In this document: positions 34,459 through 43,609 of the stretch, piece by piece
How positions within the stretch are numbered: the first letter of the stretch is position 1
Layout: every line of letters starts with the position of its first letter
From: JAVWJP01 sp036638975
GTDB lineage: Bacteria > Bacillota > Clostridia > Oscillospirales > Ruminococcaceae
Direction of reading: 5' to 3'
Length of the DNA stretch: 64,000 nucleotides
Assembly (NCBI GenBank): GCA_036638975.1
Contig: JAVWJP010000001.1
Location: 62,001 to 126,000, forward strand
Position numbers and translations under genes: made by a program
Notes under the pieces: generated by a model
The model's database searches: none
Told to the model about the DNA's origin: nothing
What the model saw: the letters and a program-made list of their open reading frames with translations, nothing else

Positions 34459-35649
34459 ATGAAGAAACTTTTAGCAATCGTTTTGGTTCTCGCAATGCTT
34501 GTCGGTATGACAGCTTGCGCAAGCAAACCGGCGGCAAATGCAGGTGCTGCTTCAAGTACCGCAGATGCAGGGGCTGCCGCAAAAGGCGGAAAGTACAAAA
34601 TAGCTATTATCACAGGTACAGTTTCTCAAGGCGAAGAAGAATTCCGTGCAGCGGAGAAGCTTAAAAAAGACAATCCCGATATGTATGTTACGGCAACATA
34701 TCCCGATAACTTCTCTAAAGAGCAAGAAACCACCATATCAAATACATTAAGCTTAGTGTCAGACCCTGACGTTAAGGCACTTGTATTTTTACAGGCGGTT
34801 CCGGGTGCTTCTGCTGCTATAGCAAAAGCAAAAGAAATTAAACCGGACCTTCTCGTTATCGCAGGCGTTAGCGGCGAGGATCCGGGCACAATATCTCCTC
34901 AGGCAGACGTTATCTTAAACGCTGATGAAATTGGAATGGGCACAACTATTATGGATCAGGCAAAAGCGCTTGGTGCAAAAACCTTTGTTCATTATTCTTT
35001 CCCACGTCATATGTCTGTTGCAACACTTGCTGCAAGACGTGATGGTCTTAAAAAACGTGCGGCAGAGCTTGGCATAGAGTTTGTAGAAGCCAATGCACCG
35101 GACCCAACAGGCGACTCGGGTCTTCCCGGCGCACAGCAGTTTATTCTTGAAGATGTTCCAAAGATGATAGAGAAATACGGCAAAGATACAGCATTTTTCT
35201 CTACAAACTGCGGTATGCAGGAGCCACTTCTTAAGAGCGTTCTTGAGGGCGGAGCAATTTCTCCTCAGCAGTGCTGCCCAAGCCCGTTCCATGGCTATCC
35301 CGGCGCACTCGGAATCGAAATTCCGGACGATAAAGCCGGCGATGTAGATTACATCATTGCCGAAGAAACAAAAATCATCACCGAAAAAGGCAATCCGGGA
35401 CGTATGTCCACATGGACTGTTCCTGTAAATATGCTTTTTGTAGAAGCAGGCGCAAAATATGCACAGGCATATCTTGACGGCACCATTAAAGAAAAAAATG
35501 ATATGGAAGCCATGATTAAGATTTGCTCTGAAATTGCAGGCGGACCTGTTACAATGAACAAGCTTCTTGAAGACGGTGTTACTTACGACAACTACTACAC
35601 CTTGCTTGGTCAGTACTACACCTTTGGTGAGGCAAAAAAAGCAGCTTAA
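34459..35649 (+). CDS. DUF3798-type ABC transporter substrate-binding lipoprotein
   Basis: Predicted solute receptor anchored outside the membrane. The 396 residues start with a lipoprotein signal whose lipobox MTAC puts the Cys at residue 20, followed by an Ala-rich linker (about 21-45). The mature protein opens KYKIAIITGTVSQGEEEF like a periplasmic-binding protein type 1 and contains FSTNCGMQEPLLKSVLEGG. The sequence resembles the DUF3798 family. Substrate unknown. AAGGAGG precedes the ATG. A hairpin lies between this gene and the ATPase gene. Confidence 0.85.
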   Translation: MKKLLAIVLVLAMLVGMTACASKPAANAGAASSTADAGAAAKGGKYKIAIITGTVSQGEEEFRAAEKLKKDNPDMYVTATYPDNFSKEQETTISNTLSLVSDPDVKALVFLQAVPGASAAIAKAKEIKPDLLVIAGVSGEDPGTISPQADVILNADEIGMGTTIMDQAKALGAKTFVHYSFPRHMSVATLAARRDGLKKRAAELGIEFVEANAPDPTGDSGLPGAQQFILEDVPKMIEKYGKDTAFFSTNCGMQEPLLKSVLEGGAISPQQCCPSPFHGYPGALGIEIPDDKAGDVDYIIAEETKIITEKGNPGRMSTWTVPVNMLFVEAGAKYAQAYLDGTIKEKNDMEAMIKICSEIAGGPVTMNKLLEDGVTYDNYYTLLGQYYTFGEAKKAA

Positions 35650-35679
35650 TAGTTAAGCTTTTGGCAAATATTTAAAATA

Positions 35680-35722
35680 AAATGCGCCACAGGCGGATAC
35701 TGAATTCCTGTGGCGCATTTGT
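35680..35722 (+). terminator. Intra-operon hairpin after the binding-protein gene
   Basis: Perfect AATGCGCCACAGG/CCTGTGGCGCATT stem with a 13-nt loop, then TTG. It has few T residues after it, so it may only partly stop transcription or may protect the upstream mRNA, letting the binding protein be made in excess over the ATPase and permeases. Confidence 0.75.
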
Positions 35723-35863
35723 TACTTTTATAAGTTATACCAATCACATAAAAAAGACTTCTTCTTTTTTAGCGTCGGAGGCGCGGCGCACATTTGATAA
35801 AATGCAAGAGTTTTTGTTGAAGATTAGTATTAAAAAATTGAAAAGGCTAGGCGGCGATATATC

Positions 35864-37462
35864 TTGAAAGAAAACATCCCTATTCTTACGATGAAAAATA
35901 TTAAAAAAGCATATTATGGTAATAAAGTGCTTAAAGGCATATCACTTGAGGTTATGCCGGGAGAAATCCATGCGTTGTGCGGCGAAAACGGAGCAGGAAA
36001 ATCGACGCTGATGAATATTTTATTCGGTATGTCGGTTATACATAGTACAGGCGGCTATGAGGGCGAAATCTCTATGGACGGTCAGCCTGTTTCAATAATG
36101 CACCCATCGGACGCTATGAAGCTCGGTATAGGAATGGTACATCAAGAGTTTATGCTTATACCCGGTTTTTCCATTGCCGAAAACATTAAGCTTAACAGAG
36201 AACCGCTTCAAAAAGGTGCTCTTAGTGCGGTGTTTGGCAAAAAATTACAAAAAATCGACGAGAAAAAAGTAGAAAGCGATTCGCGCAAGGCACTGGATAA
36301 GCTTGGCATGGAAGTAGACGAGCATTTGCCTGTAGCGGGGCTTCCCGTTGGCTATATGCAGTTTATAGAAATTGCACGAGAAATTGATAAAGAAAATATT
36401 CGGCTTTTGGTTTTTGATGAACCAACTGCTGTTTTAACTGAAAGTGAAGCTTCGAGTCTTTTAGCTGTTATGAAAAAACTTGCATCTGAGGGTGTCGGTA
36501 TACTTTTTATTACCCACAGGTTAGATGAAGTTATAGATGCGGCAGATAAGATTACTGTCATGCGCGACGGAACATGGATAACAACGGTAGATAAAAAAGA
36601 CACAACAATAGAGAAAATAGCCGAGCTTATGGTAGGCCGCGAGATTGATTTGACACACAAAGAAGCCGCAGACGAAAAAGATAAATCTAAGATAGCTATT
36701 TCTATACACGATTTAAAAGTGACCATGCCCGGCGAAATTGTACGCGGAGTAAACTTAGATGTTTATGAAGGCGAAATTTTGGGTCTTGGCGGGCTTGCGG
36801 GGCAGGGGAAGATAGGCATTGCAAATGGGCTTATGGGTATATATCCAACCTCGGGTGAGGTGCTTATAGATGGCAAAAAGCTTACGCTTAACAGCCCTAA
36901 AATGTCTATAGCAAGCGGTCTTAGCTTTGTTTCTGAGGACAGACGCGGTGTTGGGCTTGTACCCGATACTTCGATAGAGCTTAACATGGTGATTCCGGCT
37001 ATAGCAAACCAAAACCGTTTTATCAAACGGACAGGTCCTTTTTCGCAGGTAGATACAAAAGAAATGCGGGCAACAGCGCAGGATTATATAAAGGATCTTG
37101 ATATTCGCTGTACAGGCTCTACACAGGCTGTAAAGCGCCTTTCCGGCGGAAACCAGCAAAAGGTTTGCATTGCCCGTGCGCTTATATTAAAGCCTAATGT
37201 TCTACTTATTTCAGAGCCGACACGCGGAATAGATATAGGTGCAAAAAGCCTGGTGCTTGACACAATAGTTAAGCTTAATAAAGAGTTTGGTCTTACGGTT
37301 ATTATGACCTCATCAGAGCTTGCGGAGCTTCGCCTTATATGCGATAGAATTGCTATAGTAACAGGCGGAAAAATACTACAAATTTTGGCCCCTACAGCGT
37401 CCGATTCTCAATTTGGGTTGGCAATGGCAGGGCATTTGGGAAAGGACGGTGCGGAGGCATGA
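35864..37462 (+). CDS. Dual ATPase of a sugar/nucleoside-type ABC importer
   Basis: Energises the importer with two fused nucleotide-binding domains, as in RbsA/MglA/NupO. The 532 residues show the first Walker A (CGENGAGKST, about 40-49), a first Walker B (LLVFDEPTAVL, about 180-190) and the H-loop ITHR. The second domain has the variant loop GLAGQGKIG (about 308-316), normal for this family, and signature LSGGNQQKV (about 426-434). The start is a TTG at 35864. It overlaps the permease start by 4 bp. Confidence 0.93.
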   Translation: MKENIPILTMKNIKKAYYGNKVLKGISLEVMPGEIHALCGENGAGKSTLMNILFGMSVIHSTGGYEGEISMDGQPVSIMHPSDAMKLGIGMVHQEFMLIPGFSIAENIKLNREPLQKGALSAVFGKKLQKIDEKKVESDSRKALDKLGMEVDEHLPVAGLPVGYMQFIEIAREIDKENIRLLVFDEPTAVLTESEASSLLAVMKKLASEGVGILFITHRLDEVIDAADKITVMRDGTWITTVDKKDTTIEKIAELMVGREIDLTHKEAADEKDKSKIAISIHDLKVTMPGEIVRGVNLDVYEGEILGLGGLAGQGKIGIANGLMGIYPTSGEVLIDGKKLTLNSPKMSIASGLSFVSEDRRGVGLVPDTSIELNMVIPAIANQNRFIKRTGPFSQVDTKEMRATAQDYIKDLDIRCTGSTQAVKRLSGGNQQKVCIARALILKPNVLLISEPTRGIDIGAKSLVLDTIVKLNKEFGLTVIMTSSELAELRLICDRIAIVTGGKILQILAPTASDSQFGLAMAGHLGKDGAEA

Positions 37463-38508
37463 ACAAGACAAAAGATATTGTAAAGAAGCTGGGCTTACCG
37501 CGCATAATAATCGTTGCTTTTTTAATTGTACTTTTATTTACAGCTTTGTTTCAAAAGCAAAATATGAGCACCTTAATGTCTGACGTTTTAGTGCGTTTTG
37601 GCATGAACCTTATGCTTTCTCTTGCTATGGTGCCGGCGGTTATGTCGGGCACAGGCATGAACTTTGGCTTGCCTGTCGGTCTTTTATGCGGCGTTTTGGG
37701 CGGTCTTATGAGCATACAGTTTGGTTTTAGAGGCTGGGTAGGCATCTTAGCTGCACTGCTCATCTCGCTGCCATTGGGTGCTGTTGCAGGTTATCTTTAC
37801 GGAAAGCTTATAAATGCTGTGCGCGGCGATGAAATGATGGTAGGTACATATGTGGGCTATGCCGTTGTTTCGCTTATGTGCTTGGGCTGGCTTAAATTGC
37901 CGTTCGACGACCCTGCCATGGTGTGGCCTATAGGCGGCTCTCAGGGTGGGCTTCGCTCCACAATAACACTTACCGATAACTACGATGCTATACTTAATGA
38001 TTTTTTATCGTTTAAAGTTTTTGGCGTGACAATACCCACAGGTATGATATTGTTTGGTATTGTAATGTGCTTTTTTATGTGGCTGTTTATGCGCAGTAAA
38101 ACAGGCGTTAATATGAAAGCTGTCGGAGATAACCCGCGCTTTGCAGTTGCTTCCGGCATAAGCGTTAATAATTCTCGCATGATTGGCACAGTTCTTTCTA
38201 CAATCCTTGGTGCAATCGGTATTATAGTTTATGCACAAAGCTTTGGCTTTTATCAGCTTTATAATGCTCCGCTTAATATGGCTTTTCCGGCTGTTGCTGC
38301 GGTGCTTTTGGGCGGTGCAAGTGCTAAGAGCTGCAAAATTTCTCATGTATTACTTGGTACTTTTTTGTTTCAGGCATTGCTTACTATAGCTATGCCTGTT
38401 GCAAACCAGCTGCTGCCTGAGGGTGGACTATCGGAGGTAATAAGAATTGTTGTTTCAAATGGTATTATCTTGTATGCACTTTCGCAGACAGGAGGCGATG
38501 ACGAATGA
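37459..38508 (+). CDS. ABC importer permease (BPD_transp_2 type), first
   Basis: A 349-residue inner-membrane permease of the RbsC/YufP superfamily with about 9-10 hydrophobic segments. Characteristic features include the GMNFGLPVGLLCGVLGG stretch (about 66-82) and the coupling loop TGVNMKAVGDNPRFAVASGI (about 215-234, EAA-like). ATGA overlaps on both sides tie it to the ATPase and to the second permease. Together with the second, non-identical permease it forms a heterodimeric channel, as in nucleoside importers. Confidence 0.9.
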   Translation: MNKTKDIVKKLGLPRIIIVAFLIVLLFTALFQKQNMSTLMSDVLVRFGMNLMLSLAMVPAVMSGTGMNFGLPVGLLCGVLGGLMSIQFGFRGWVGILAALLISLPLGAVAGYLYGKLINAVRGDEMMVGTYVGYAVVSLMCLGWLKLPFDDPAMVWPIGGSQGGLRSTITLTDNYDAILNDFLSFKVFGVTIPTGMILFGIVMCFFMWLFMRSKTGVNMKAVGDNPRFAVASGISVNNSRMIGTVLSTILGAIGIIVYAQSFGFYQLYNAPLNMAFPAVAAVLLGGASAKSCKISHVLLGTFLFQALLTIAMPVANQLLPEGGLSEVIRIVVSNGIILYALSQTGGDDE

Positions 38509-39767
38509 TTAAACAAAACAATTCTATTGTGTCAAAGCTAAAGAGCTTTATAGTTGCAAATATTGTTCCTATCATTTTTATTATAGTTTGTTTTTTAGGG
38601 GTAATTTACTCAGGCACTTCACCTGCTATTATATTAATGGACGTTATTGCCCGTTTTGACAGAAACGCGTTTCTTGTTATTTCATTAATTATTCCGATAC
38701 TTACAGGCTTAGGGCTTAACTTTGGCATAGTGCTTGGCGCTATGGCGGGGCAAGCTGCACTCTTTTTAGTTTGTATCATGCGTTTAGAAGGGCTTACGGC
38801 AATAATTTTAGCATCAATCATTTCAGTTCCTATAGCAATTGTGTTGGGCTGGCTTACCGGTAAGCTGCTTAACAAAACAAAAGGGCGCGAAATGATAACG
38901 AGCATGATCTTGGGCTTCTTTGCAGGCGGTATATATCAGTTTATATTCCTTTTTGCTTTGGGCGGAATAATACCTATCAATGCAAAGGGCATTATGCTGA
39001 GTACGGGTGTAGGTGTGCGTAACACAATAGACCTTACCAATATGAAATATGCTATAGATGATATTTGGCGTATGGACATTTTTACTGCGATTATTATTTT
39101 CTCCGTAGCATTTTTGGTAATAGGGCTTATAAAGCTTTTTTACAAAAAAATTAAAAACTTTAAGGTTTTTGCTCAGATTGGGGTTTGTACGGCGGGGATA
39201 GTTTTGGGTATTCTTGGGAACGTACTCGATTCTTTAAAAAGCTACAAGCAGTTTTGCAGTATACCGATGGTTTCGTTTATACTCATAGCGCTTTTGTGTA
39301 TGTTCATACCGGCTTTTCTTAAAACAAAGCTTGGACAGGATATGCGTGCCGTTGGGCAGGATATGAAGGTAGCGTCTGTGGCGGGTATAGATGTAGACAA
39401 AACAAGAATTACCGCAGTGTGTATTTCGACTGTTTTTGCAGCCTTGGGGCAGATAATATTCTTGCAGAACCTCGGCAATATGAGTACATATAATGCACAT
39501 GAGAACGTAGGTATGTTCTCGGCTGCGGCGTTGCTTATAGGCGGTGCTACTGTCGAAAAAGCAACTGTTGGGCAGGCTATTATGGGTACTATACTTTTTC
39601 ACCTGTTGTTTAACGTTTCTCCTATGGCGGGGCGCAATATCTTTGGCAGTGCCGAAATCGGCGAATACTTCCGCGTGTTTATAGCATATGGAATTATTGC
39701 GGTTACCTTGGTGCTGTATGCGTGGAAAAAGGTTATGCAGGCAAAAGAAAAGAACAAGCTTCTGTAA
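38505..39767 (+). CDS. ABC importer permease (BPD_transp_2 type), second
   Basis: A 420-residue membrane permease related to the preceding one. It has the GLGLNFGIVLGAMAGQ segment (about 66-81), a coupling loop GQDMRAVGQDMKVASVAGI (about 275-293), and extra spans around 190-260. It ends 17 bp before a terminator-like hairpin. An operon of RbsA-like ATPase plus two distinct permeases is the arrangement of BMP-type nucleoside importers and a few others. The binding protein is different in family, so the substrate stays open. Confidence 0.9.
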   Translation: MIKQNNSIVSKLKSFIVANIVPIIFIIVCFLGVIYSGTSPAIILMDVIARFDRNAFLVISLIIPILTGLGLNFGIVLGAMAGQAALFLVCIMRLEGLTAIILASIISVPIAIVLGWLTGKLLNKTKGREMITSMILGFFAGGIYQFIFLFALGGIIPINAKGIMLSTGVGVRNTIDLTNMKYAIDDIWRMDIFTAIIIFSVAFLVIGLIKLFYKKIKNFKVFAQIGVCTAGIVLGILGNVLDSLKSYKQFCSIPMVSFILIALLCMFIPAFLKTKLGQDMRAVGQDMKVASVAGIDVDKTRITAVCISTVFAALGQIIFLQNLGNMSTYNAHENVGMFSAAALLIGGATVEKATVGQAIMGTILFHLLFNVSPMAGRNIFGSAEIGEYFRVFIAYGIIAVTLVLYAWKKVMQAKEKNKLL

Positions 39768-39783
39768 GCTTTTGGGTTTTATG

Positions 39784-39820
39784 CAAGCGTCGGTTCAGTA
39801 TGAATCGGCGCTTGTTTTTT
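39784..39820 (+). terminator. Rho-independent terminator after the DUF3798 ABC operon
   Basis: Stem CAAGCGTCGGTTC with GAATCGGCGCTTG around a 5-nt loop, followed by six T. Confidence 0.8.
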
Positions 39821-39962
39821 AATGTTATGGCAGTGGTATGTTTCTTTTCTTTGTGTTATAATATTTGCAAGTACTTATTATATCGCAAGCGCCTATTATA
39901 TTTTACGGCTTGCTTACATATATTGATATATACATTATATATAATACGCAGGGAGCTTTAAT

Positions 39963-41360
39963 GTGGATAAATATAAAAAACTAATTTCAAATACAATGAT
40001 TTTTGCCATCGGAACCTTTAGCTCAAAGGTGCTGGTGTTTCTTCTTATGCCGCTTTATACCCGCGTGCTCGATAACACCGCCTATGGTGTTGTAGACCTT
40101 ATAATGCAGACAGGCAATTTACTTATACCCATAGTTTCGGTGGGAATAATAAACTCTGTAGTGCGTTTTGGGCTGGACGAATCTGTTCGCAAAAGCGATG
40201 TATTCTCCACAGGGCTTCTAACTATTTTATTCGGCTTTTTTCTCCTTGTTTTGTGCAGACCTTTGCTCGCCTTAGTGCCAAACATAAAAGACCACACATT
40301 GCTTATCTATCTTTTTGTTTTAATGGCGTGTCTTCGCTCGCTTTGTTCTCAGTTTACCCGTGCGCGGGGGCTTGTACGGCTTTTTGCCTTTGACGGTGTT
40401 TTAAGTACTATCACTACTATAGGCTTTACGGTGCTGTACCTCGTTGTTTTTAAATGGGGTATAGACGGCTATGTTATGGCAATTTTTTGTGCGGATTTTC
40501 TTTCGGTTATTTTTCTTTTTATAAGTGCTAAGCTTTATCGGTTTATAAAAATAAGAAATCTCAATTCTTCTGTGCGTTTGGCAATGTTTAAGTATTGCAT
40601 ACCGCTTATTCCAACCTCTCTTTTTTGGTGGATAATGAATGTTTCGGACAGATATATTGTTTCTGATATGTTGGGCGTGCATACAAATGGTCTTTTGGCA
40701 GCCTCATATAAAGTACCGACAATGATAAACCTTATTTCTTCTATTTTTATGGACGCATGGCAGATTTCGGCAGTGGGAGAAAAAAATGTGCTGGAGCGAG
40801 AACGCTTTTTTACAAAGGTGTTCCGAACTTACCAGTCACTGCTTTTTACAGCAGCTTCGGGGCTTATATTATTTTCAAAATTTATAACAAAAATTCTTGT
40901 TTCTGACGCTTTTTACGGCTCTTGGAAGTTTATACCGTTTCTTGTAATGGCAACAACATATTCGTGTCTTGTTACATTTATGGGCTCGGTATATATGACA
41001 GAAAAAAAGAGCGTGTTTGCGTTTGTGACAACAGCAGTCGGTGCACTTTTAAATGTTGGTTTAAATATTTGGCTTATACCAATTTTCGGCGTAAACGGTG
41101 CTACCTTTGCAACATTTTTGGGCTTCTTTTTGGTCTTTGCTTTACGTGCAATGGATACGCGTCGTTTTATAAAAATTCGCTTTAATGTGTTTAAGCTTAT
41201 ATTTAATACCGTAATTTTAGGAGTACAAAGCTTTATAATGATATTTGAAATAAAATATTGGCTTTTTTATGAAATTGCTTTTACAATTTTGATGATTGTT
41301 TCAAACCTTGGTGCAATTTTTGTAACAGTAAAAAAGCTTTATGGTAAATATAAAAAATAA
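39963..41360 (+). CDS. Polysaccharide flippase/MATE-like membrane protein (orphan)
   Basis: A 465-residue MOP-superfamily transporter with about 14 membrane spans. The N-terminus KLISNTMIFAIGTFSSKVLVFLLMPLYTRVLD is the classic Wzx/RfbX opening. The start GTG at 39963 has AGGGAG upstream; the ATG two bases earlier is out of frame and stops quickly. It stands alone between two ABC operons, outside the polysaccharide island and with no glycosyltransferases near it. A role in exporting lipid-linked sugars is likely, with the substrate unknown. Confidence 0.83.
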   Translation: MDKYKKLISNTMIFAIGTFSSKVLVFLLMPLYTRVLDNTAYGVVDLIMQTGNLLIPIVSVGIINSVVRFGLDESVRKSDVFSTGLLTILFGFFLLVLCRPLLALVPNIKDHTLLIYLFVLMACLRSLCSQFTRARGLVRLFAFDGVLSTITTIGFTVLYLVVFKWGIDGYVMAIFCADFLSVIFLFISAKLYRFIKIRNLNSSVRLAMFKYCIPLIPTSLFWWIMNVSDRYIVSDMLGVHTNGLLAASYKVPTMINLISSIFMDAWQISAVGEKNVLERERFFTKVFRTYQSLLFTAASGLILFSKFITKILVSDAFYGSWKFIPFLVMATTYSCLVTFMGSVYMTEKKSVFAFVTTAVGALLNVGLNIWLIPIFGVNGATFATFLGFFLVFALRAMDTRRFIKIRFNVFKLIFNTVILGVQSFIMIFEIKYWLFYEIAFTILMIVSNLGAIFVTVKKLYGKYKK

Positions 41361-41361
41361 C

Positions 41362-41411
41362 AAAAAAGCGCTGTCAATCGGTTAAATTAAGCCGGCTGAC
41401 AGCGCTTTTTA
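41362..41411. terminator. Bidirectional terminator between flippase and kinase genes
   Basis: Perfect stem AAAAAGCGCTGTCA/TGACAGCGCTTTTT with a C/G-rich inner arm lies between convergent genes. Confidence 0.85.
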
Positions 41412-41448
41412 ATAAGTTGATTTTACTATTTTTATAGCAGGGGAGTGT

Positions 41449-42570
41449 CTACTTTTTTTTGCGGTATTTGTCTACAACCTTGTGCATGGCGTCCCACTGT
41501 TCTTCCATTTCTTTTACAAGCTTAAACTGTGTGCGCGCTCTGTCAAGGTTATGTCCTTCACGGTGTATTTTGTAATATACATCACCTGCAAGATGGTCGG
41601 TTAAAAAGCGCGAGCCGCATTCGAGTGTAATCATCTTGGCGCTTTCAGGCAGATTGTCAAGCTCGTTTTCGGTAAGCACATCGCCTAATATTTCAAGATA
41701 GCCCTTCGTATATATTTCAAATAAGTCTATTTCAAAATGCACCTTGTCAAGGTCGCGTTCGTCCTCGGCGGCGTGTGTTGCACCAAAGCGAATGGAGTCA
41801 CCAAAGTCATAAAGAGAAAGCCCGGGCATGACGGTGTCAAGGTCAACAATGCAAATGCCATCTCCGGTCTTTTTGTCCATAAGTACGTTGTTAAGCTTGG
41901 TGTCGTTGTGTGTAACGCGCAGCGGAAGCTCACCTTTTTCAAGCTTGTCTACAAGTAGATGAGTAAATTCTTCGCGCTCAAGAACAAAATCAATCTCTGG
42001 CTTTGCACCGGCAGCACGGTTTAGCTTGTCGGCAGAAAGCGCCTCTTTAAACTGACGTATACGGTCCGGCGTATTATGAAATTTTGGAATTGTTTCGCGC
42101 AGAGTTGCCGCAGGGTAATCGGCAAGCAGTAACTGAAATTTTGCAAAAGCACGCGCGGAATTGTAAAAATCGGTACTGTTTTTTACTACTTCTACTGTAA
42201 TTGTATCTTCGATAAAAACGTATGCACGCCAATATTCGCCAAAGCTGTCAACATAGTAATATTCACCGCTGCGGGTTGGCATGAGGTTAAGAGTTTCACG
42301 CATAGGGTCGCCGCCCGCTTTTTTAATAACTTCTTTTAAGTAGTGTGTAACACCTATAACATTTTCCATAACATCTTTTGGTTTTTTAAAAACGCTGCTG
42401 TTTATGCGCTGTACTATGTATCGTGTAGTGCTGCCGTCGGAATTTTCAAAATATGCGGCAAAGGTGTCGTTAATGTGCCCGTTGCCGTAAATTTCCACTT
42501 TAATTTTTTTGCCGTCAATAGCAAAGGAATCAACCGCTTTTGAAAGCAACTCGGAAGATATTTCGTTCAT
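41449..42570 (-). CDS. nahK: N-acetylhexosamine 1-kinase-like phosphotransferase
   Basis: Phosphorylates GlcNAc/GalNAc (and homologues) at C1 in the lacto-N-biose/galacto-N-biose pathway. The start ATG at 42570 has GGAGGG upstream and overlaps the nucleotidyltransferase stop, giving 373 residues. The APH-fold signatures are LRVTHNDTKLNNVLMD (about 215-230, with the catalytic Asp and Asn) and IVDLDTVMPGLSLYDFGDSIR (about 240-260, metal-binding DLD). The enzyme identity is inferred from this family signature plus the GH112 phosphorylase in the same locus; other anomeric sugar kinases remain possible. Confidence 0.85.
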   Translation of the reverse strand: MNEISSELLSKAVDSFAIDGKKIKVEIYGNGHINDTFAAYFENSDGSTTRYIVQRINSSVFKKPKDVMENVIGVTHYLKEVIKKAGGDPMRETLNLMPTRSGEYYYVDSFGEYWRAYVFIEDTITVEVVKNSTDFYNSARAFAKFQLLLADYPAATLRETIPKFHNTPDRIRQFKEALSADKLNRAAGAKPEIDFVLEREEFTHLLVDKLEKGELPLRVTHNDTKLNNVLMDKKTGDGICIVDLDTVMPGLSLYDFGDSIRFGATHAAEDERDLDKVHFEIDLFEIYTKGYLEILGDVLTENELDNLPESAKMITLECGSRFLTDHLAGDVYYKIHREGHNLDRARTQFKLVKEMEEQWDAMHKVVDKYRKKK

Positions 42571-43493
42571 TTTGCGCCCTCCCATAATTTAGCGGGGTAT
42601 ACCCCTGCGTTTCTCATTTGTTTTATAGCCTCTACAACTACCGGTTTGTCCTCGCGATAGGTTACACCATACCAGCGGTCGGTGGATTGCAGCACTTTAA
42701 CGGTAGCTGTGCCGGTGCTTACCATTTCTCCTACAACGCTTGGCAGAAAATACTCGGCTTTAAGCGGGTTTGATGCAGCTTCACCGTTTAAAAATGCGGG
42801 AAAATCTTTTTCTATAACATCAAGTATTGTTGGAGCAAAGCCCCAAAGATTCATAGAAACGGTGCTGCCTGCAGGTATAGTAGCCCAGTTTTCGCCGTCT
42901 TCGGTATACTCGGCTTTACTCCCGCGCTTTTCAATGTGAGTGCGCTCGGTAATGCCCTTTAAGTAGCCGTCCTCGCCGGTTACGCATACTCCGCGCGCAA
43001 CGTGTCCATGCTCTGTAAGCGTGTTTTCAAGCGTGTAGCCAACCATGGTGTAGTCGGTTGAGGTTGTATCGCAGTCTTTTAAAAAGTTATAAATAAGCTT
43101 AAACGCATCTTTTCCATAGTAGTCGTCGGCATTTATAACCGCAAACGGTGCATCAATGCAGCTTTTACAGCAAAGCACCGCGTGCGCCGTGCCCCATGGC
43201 TTTGTCCTTTCAGCAGGCGCATTAAAGCCCTGCGGCAGCATTGCGTCAATCTCTTGGTAAGCATAGTGCACGTCCATAAGCTTTGATATTCTGTTGCCTA
43301 TAATTTCTTTAAAATCGTCCTCAATTGCCTTTTTTATTAAGAAAACTACTTTTTTAAAGCCGGCATTGCGGGCATCAAAAAGAGAAAAATCTATGATAAT
43401 TTCTCCGTTTTCACCAACAGGGTCAATTTGTTTAAGACCGCCGTATCGGCTGCCCATTCCTGCTGCCATTACAACTAAAATCGGCTCTTTCAT
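42567..43493 (-). CDS. Sugar-1-phosphate nucleotidyltransferase-like protein
   Basis: Predicted to activate a hexosamine- or hexose-1-phosphate with UTP. The start at 43493 is favoured by GGAG 9 bp upstream; a longer start would overlap this site. The 308 residues have the signature VVMAAGMGSRYGGLKQ (about 7-22), PWGTAHAVLCC (about 101-111) and NADDYYGKDAF (about 121-131). It precedes nahK with an ATGA overlap. In bifidobacterial GNB/LNB clusters this step is done by the GalT-like enzyme; this protein may do the job here, perhaps as a UDP-GlcNAc/GalNAc pyrophosphorylase. Confidence 0.85.
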   Translation of the reverse strand: MKEPILVVMAAGMGSRYGGLKQIDPVGENGEIIIDFSLFDARNAGFKKVVFLIKKAIEDDFKEIIGNRISKLMDVHYAYQEIDAMLPQGFNAPAERTKPWGTAHAVLCCKSCIDAPFAVINADDYYGKDAFKLIYNFLKDCDTTSTDYTMVGYTLENTLTEHGHVARGVCVTGEDGYLKGITERTHIEKRGSKAEYTEDGENWATIPAGSTVSMNLWGFAPTILDVIEKDFPAFLNGEAASNPLKAEYFLPSVVGEMVSTGTATVKVLQSTDRWYGVTYREDKPVVVEAIKQMRNAGVYPAKLWEGAK

Positions 43494-43576
43494 TTTGCGC
43501 ATCTCCGTTTCACAATATTATAACTCTAATTTTAGCTGATATTATTGATAAAATAAATACCCAAACGCTCATAATA

Positions 43577-43586
43577 TTTGCACAAT
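43577..43586 (-). promoter_or_regulatory. Candidate operator upstream of the nucleotidyltransferase-nahK operon
   Basis: Reading with the operon, ATTGTGCAAAT followed by ATTAT lies about 85 bp upstream of the start. The same 11-mer is found at 44647-44657 upstream of the ABC operon. Confidence 0.4.
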
Positions 43587-43609
43587 AATACAAGAGCGGC
43601 AATAAAAGT

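Noticed and set aside
36763..37159. Loss of Walker A in the second ATPase domain of the importer as a defect
   Set aside because: A variant second P-loop is normal for RbsA/MglA-type fused ATPases, so it is not unusual.
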